A stretch of 11,759 bases of DNA from Nephromyces sp. MM_2019 (taxonomy: Eukaryota > Apicomplexa > Aconoidasida > Nephromycida). Below, one piece after another: positions 7,687 through 11,759 of the stretch (positions are counted from its first letter, which is position 1; every line of letters begins with the position of its first letter). The position numbers and the translations under genes are program-made. A model generated the notes under the pieces. The model was given only the letters and a program-made list of their open reading frames with translations. It was not told the origin of the DNA and ran no database searches. Location of the stretch: the NCBI GenBank assembly GCA_015657535.1, contig JADHZB010001918.1, positions 10,780 through 22,538 of the forward strand, read 5' to 3'.

Positions 7687-10600
7687 ATGAACAACCGTCT
7701 CGATGAATTATTAAAACTTACTTCAACGCCCAATGCGCTGAATTCGATTATAAACAGCCAATTTGATGGCTCAGATGATATTGGCCAAAAGGAGGATATG
7801 TGTGTAGATGAGAGGAGTCAATTGTTATCCCCTGAGAGTTCAACAACTGACTCAGACTCCTCCCCTATGAGAGAATTCGCACAAGTATGGTTATGAGGTT
7901 TCAAATGTGTGTGTGGGGGGGGAGGGGGTGTGCGTGAAAGAGTGGGTGTGAAAGTGTGGGTGTGAAAGTTTGGGTGTGTGTGTGGGTGTGGAGACGTGGG
8001 GGTGTGTGTGTATGTGTGTGTATGTGTGTGTATGTGTGTGTATGTGTGTGTATGTGTATGTGTGTGTGTGTGAATGCGGATGTGAAATGGTGGTGAGTGT
8101 ATCACTTTATAAAGGAACACATACACACCTCTTGGATGATCGTAACATTTTTAATGTGTACACGCTGTGTTGTTGTCGTATAATTCTGTACTTTGTCTCT
8201 TATAGCTAATGCCACCATACGCAATTGACATATTACACACACATGCACATAATTAAATATATATTACCTACTACACACACTCTATATATCTCAAACACAT
8301 ACACACGGACGTGTACATTTTTGAACATATATATCACTACATAATCTATATAGCTTATATAAAAACACATACACACTGAATGTACATACTTAATTAAACA
8401 TTCATTCATTTATTGTTCAAATAGATGGTGTGTGATGAGGACGATATTGACTCAATGCAAAATTTCAACAAACGTGTAAATTCTATCAAATTTCTATTGC
8501 GTCAAATTTCATGCAATTTGGACAATTTATCGAGGCTTAAACATCTTATTATACACAGTGTTTCACCCACTAAAGAGAAGAGTAAGTTACACACCTTAAT
8601 GTGTATTCATTATGTGTATTTTTGGTTTAATTTGTTTTAGTTTGATATATATTTGGTTTGATATGTATCTGGTTTGATGTGTATTTGGTTTGTTGCATAT
8701 TTGATTTGAAGTGTGTATTGATTAAGTGTGTTCATTTTAATGCGTGTATGTACCCTATCTCCTTGTTACACATGATGACTTTTTTCATGTGTATATACAT
8801 GATATTTTTGTATATACATGTGTGTATGTTTACATACTTCTGGTATACATCTCATACAACTACTCACACACACACACATTCAGTGTGTGTAATGGTTTGT
8901 GAATAGTATGATATATCTACATACTCTACACCTTGTCACACATTAGATTACTCTTCTCGATTGGAAAATTTGATAGAAAACACGCAGAAAACAATATCAC
9001 AGACACAATACACACTAAGTATGACTAGGAAAGACCATAATGAGTATACACACACACTAGGCCAAAATAACTTCAACTCTGAAATTCAAATGAGGCAAAA
9101 TATTATATTTGGCCTGTCCAAAAAATTCAAAGACTGTGTTCAAGAATTTCGAGTTTTCCAAGCAGAATATAAACACCAAATTAAAGATAAGGCTATTAGA
9201 CAAATTAAAATTGGTGTGTAAAGTATATGTATACCTATTACAATTGTTATTGGGTCACAATTTGTGTGTATGATTTTATATGTCGTTATGTATGTAATTT
9301 GGGGTATATGTATGTATGATTTTTGTTGTCTGTGTGAACTTTTGTTGTGTATGCTTGTGTGAATTTTTATTGTATGATTATATGTAATAGGCGTGACTGT
9401 GTATATATGACTGTACATGTGTGAACCCTATTTATCTATTATTTATATATCTATGTGATTTCTTAATGTGTAAGGATATCTATGATTGAGTAGTAAACTA
9501 TTTAGCTGTGTAAACTCATTTTCAGTAACTAGATTTAGTTTACATATACTCTATAATCCTTACATCAGTAATTTGAAACACTACCCCTACATGCACACAT
9601 TCAACCACGTTTCTAGCTCTCAAAAACATAGAAAAAACATATACATCCCTCTTTCATATACCCAGTTTTACAACACCACTATAGATTACATCTCTATTTA
9701 TCTTATTATTGGTACATGTGTATTGTATCAACACATTTAAACATTCTGTGTGTATCTATATAATTACACAGTAAATCCTGCTATCAAAGACTCCGACATC
9801 CACCTTATTTTAGAAAAGGGAGAAGACTCTTTTCAAGACGTGCTTACACACTCTTTGATTGGGGTAACTATACTATTATAATCAACTATAATTAATATTA
9901 TATTAAGCTTTCAAAAATTAATTCTGAATTTATAAATACACACACATATATATTCTCTTGTTTGCACTGTATGTACTATATATAGGATCCTGATTTCCAC
10001 AATTTGATTGCTAAATCCAAGGATATAAAAAAGATAGAAACAAGTATAACACAAAACGATATATGTCAATACTAATAAATGTGTATACTTAATCACTAGA
10101 GTTTACACTATAAAATTAGATGAGCTTGCTAAATAGATATTTTACACACATTATGAACAACACATACATTAACTTGAAAATATCTACATTTATTATATTT
10201 ATACACACTTTTTAATTCTATAAATCACACCAACTTTCACAGATGTACAACAACTCCACCAATTATTTATTGAGGTGGCCGAATGTGTAGAACAACAGGA
10301 TGATGCAATTGATCATATAGAGATTAGTGTAAATAAAAATAAAGAAACTTCTGGTGTGTGTATTATCAAATATATATATGTGTGCATTTATTGATATACG
10401 TTTGAAATCTCTGGTGTGTATTATCAAGCATATATATGTATGAATTTATTGGAAAAAAAATAATTTATTTATAAATACACTTATAAAGCTAGATTTCATA
10501 CTTGTCTTATCACCTAAACTGTTTGTACACATTTTCTTAATTTAGATAAGGCAATCTTAGAGTTGGAAGAGGCTTGTATGAAACGTGAAACTCATAGAAA

Positions 10601-10856
10601 GGTAACTAACCTTTATAAATTACTTTACACTCACAAATGGAATTTTCCAAGATATCTACCTATATAACTGGATATATACATACCTACTTAAAACTACATT
10701 ATGAAGAATACCTTTTACATACATCTTCGTATCTATGTTTATGTATGTGCGTGTGTATTGCAGAGGATGCTTATATTGACCTGTAGCCTAATTATCTTGT
10801 CAATTTTTATCCTAACACGAACTTTTTCACACATTTTACCCCTCTTAAAAATTTAA
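7687..10856 (+). CDS. Syntaxin, plasma-membrane-type Qa-SNARE (8 exons, 343 residues)
   Basis: Exons are 7687-7884, 8425-8581, 8947-9213, 9772-9863, 9986-10043, 10243-10353, 10546-10601 and 10764-10856. Intron phases are 0, 1, 1, 0, 1, 1 and 0, and all join in frame at GT..AG sites to one stop. The start MNNRLDELLKL resembles the syntaxin N-peptide that binds Sec1/Munc18 proteins, so I take it as the true start. Residues 67-118 match helix Ha, 120-170 Hb, and 175-208 Hc (LSKKFKDCVQEF to RQIKIV). A linker NPAIKDSDIHLILEKGEDSF resembles Sso1/syntaxin-1 relatives. The SNARE motif spans about 240-312 (KKIETNVQQLHQLFIEVAEC) with the zero-layer glutamine at Q276 (CAG, 10296-10298). R314 precedes a membrane anchor (about 315-330, MLILTCSLIILSIFIL) and a short tail ending LLKI. 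Syntaxins on the target membrane form four-helix bundles with R-, Qb- and Qc-SNAREs. Here that is probably plasma-membrane fusion. The acidic, Ser-rich insert in exon 1 is longer than in syntaxin 1. Family assignment is firm; exact target membrane is inference. Confidence 0.9.
7885..8424 (+). other. Syntaxin intron 1, with G-rich then TG-rich then CA-rich blocks
   Basis: The donor is GTATGG and the acceptor CAAATAG. Thirty nt in lie runs of eight and five G (7915-7922 and 7924-7928). These are followed by diverged GTGTGGGTGTGAAA units (about 7935-7978), then a ten-base TGTGTGTATG repeat (about 7999-8060). From about 8105 the strand bias flips to ACACAC words up to the acceptor. A long minus-strand frame of His/Thr across this intron is repeat translation. 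Confidence 0.85.
7999..8072. repeat. 10-bp TGTGTGTATG tandem repeat
   Basis: About five tandem units are followed by GTATGTG and a (TG)n run. In the syntaxin pre-mRNA this reads as repeated UGUGUAUG, a type of sequence bound by CELF/Bruno-like and Pumilio-like proteins in other eukaryotes. Any binding here is inference. Confidence 0.85.
8582..8946 (+). other. Syntaxin intron 2
   Basis: The donor GTAAGT is the strongest in the window and the acceptor is ACATTAG. The first part is TGTGTA/GGTTTG-rich. From about 8840 it is CACACA-rich, apart from a short TGTGTGTAATGG insert at about 8884. A frame across it (8658-8906) is hydrophobic low-complexity and begins and ends inside the intron. Confidence 0.85.
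8639..8718. repeat. 16-bp tandem repeat in syntaxin intron 2
   Basis: GTTTGATATGTATTTG-like units recur every 16 bp (GGTTTG at 8655, 8671 and 8687, with diverged flanking copies at about 8639 and 8703), about five in all. Confidence 0.8.
9214..9771 (+). other. Syntaxin intron 3
   Basis: The donor is GTGTGT and the acceptor TTACACAG. The first half (to about 9480) is TGTGTG/TTGTTG-rich. The second half is CA-rich and pyrimidine-rich. A frame at 9486-9740 lies wholly in the intron and has no family features. G|TA across the junction restores a valine at the usual ...RQIKIV position of syntaxins, which fixes both ends. Confidence 0.85.
10344..10452. repeat. 60-bp duplication of the exon 6 / intron 6 junction
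   Basis: AAACTTCTG|GTGTGTGTATTATC at 10345 is copied as AAATCTCTG|GTGTGTATTATC exactly 60 bp on. Similarity continues through CATATATATG and TTTATTG. The copy therefore carries a second, intronic donor-like site (GT at 10414). The real donor is taken as 10354, because reading on from there reaches a stop after 13 codons. Confidence 0.8.
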
Positions 10857-11759
10857 TTTAAGTCAAAATATTACCAAACGACTATAAATAGATACTTCAC
10901 TAGTAAACATCAATTACTCATTAATTATATACAAGGATACCACAATTTTTTTTGCTTCCTACACACTATATCTAACATAAAACACACATTATCTCTCACC
11001 AAAACATCGGTTAACTCCAATGTTTTCCAAGAATTTTTTAATTTTTTGAAATTATTTTATTTTTTTATAAATTTTTCAAAGCTGTTTCTTGAGAGGATAA
11101 TAAACATAGGATCATACACATATGAGTCAAACTTAAAAAAAAGTATGCTTAAACATATTGTTAGAGAAATATCATAATTTATTTCAATAACAGAAAACTA
11201 TAACACATAATAAATAATACATTATCCACTTTTCGGAGAGGCTTTGCCACAGTTAGTAATCCTTAAGAACTTGTAAATAAAATCTCTTATTTCCAATATG
11301 TAAAGTATATTCAATTCGAGTTATCGAATGAATCATCAATTCTATCTAATTTGGTAATCAATATTTTTAATTAGTATTTTTAAATTTAGAAATAACAAGT
11401 AGTTTAATTCATTATAAATAATTAGATTATATTAATGATTATCTTTATGATACACAACATAGGTATTTGGATCAAATTACAAATGAACTTGTTTTATGTT
11501 TACACTCTTAATTATTCAATCTATGATTACTTGTAGGATTAAATAAGTCAATAATATTTATTTTTTCTTATATATGTGTGCCTTAATTTGATTATAATAT
11601 TATTAATATTATATTGCTGTTTATTTTATCTCAATCATTAAAGATTTTTGTGGTTATTGCTAAATTGATTAAACAAGATGTTTTGTTACATGGAATTCGA
11701 AAATGATTAATTTCTATATAAATTGTACAAGTTAAATATGTCGATTATATATATATATA
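10857..11759. other. 3' flank of syntaxin, AT-rich, no supported gene
   Basis: It begins with the untranslated sequence after the TAA at 10854-10856. Beyond about 11000 the TGTG/ACAC words become rare and the sequence is plain AT-rich DNA. Two short open stretches (minus 11345-11253 and plus about 11640-11706) are too short and lack clear splice sites. The window ends in a TA run. Confidence 0.6.

Noticed and set aside
7818..8126. 102-residue minus-strand His/Thr/Pro frame
   Set aside because: Antisense of syntaxin exon 1 and of the GT repeats in intron 1.
8425..8640. A separate small gene starting at the ATG at 8425
   Set aside because: The ATG directly follows an acceptor (AAATAG) and the segment is syntaxin helix Ha; its end is a perfect GTAAGT donor.
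11253..11345. 30-codon minus-strand stretch (IELMIHSITRIEYTLHIG and on to KDY, stop)
   Set aside because: Looks mildly coding and follows an AG, but it is short, has no partner exon in the window, and such lengths occur by chance.
11640..11706. Plus-strand stretch KIFVVIAKLIKQDVLLHGIRK ending in a stop
   Set aside because: Only about 22 codons with a weak acceptor-like AAAG before it and no upstream exon found.

Overview
This window is eukaryotic, AT-rich DNA. Its non-coding parts are dominated by TGTGTA/TACACA words, dinucleotide runs and minisatellites. Most of the open frames are repeat translations. Two split genes can be reconstructed exon by exon, because coding patches join with matching intron phases at GT..AG boundaries. 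The best organism guess is an apicomplexan, possibly a Theileria-like piroplasm. The grounds are AT richness, TGTGTA-rich non-coding DNA, a protist-like plasma-membrane syntaxin, a secreted EGF protein and a candidate 20-nt intron. Several introns of 300-1335 nt are long for that group, so the assignment is inference only.

Layout. 1-612 is a minisatellite of 53-bp units arranged as a duplicated six-unit block. 3787 down to about 771 (minus strand) is a new secreted-protein gene. It has a signal-peptide exon (3787-3724), two exons of a cysteine-free, aromatic-rich domain (2380-2079 and 1735-1519), and an EGF-like domain split by a proposed 20-nt intron (933-821 and 800-771). Its introns carry a 20-copy, 23-bp array (1011-1470), a G-quadruplex motif (1471-1489) and a 51-bp duplication (1794-1895). 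3788-7686 is a 3.9-kb divergent intergenic region with no supportable gene. It is CA-biased, then TG-biased from about 5.57 kb, then a repeat-poor island (6.80-7.08 kb), then CA/C-rich up to the next start codon. 7687-10856 (plus strand) is a complete eight-exon gene for a 343-residue Qa-SNARE syntaxin. It has an N-peptide, Habc helices, a SNARE motif with the zero-layer glutamine, and a C-terminal membrane anchor. 10857-11759 is AT-rich without a convincing gene, and the TG/CA signature fades there.

The two genes are transcribed away from each other. One encodes a protein entering the secretory route. The other encodes a fusion factor probably acting late in that route. Nothing beyond adjacency links them functionally.

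The most interesting points are the unrecognised Cys-free-plus-EGF protein with its possible 20-nt intron, the TG-first/CA-last layout of many introns, G-tract elements the same 30 nt downstream of a donor in both genes, and a duplicated exon/intron junction inside the syntaxin gene.
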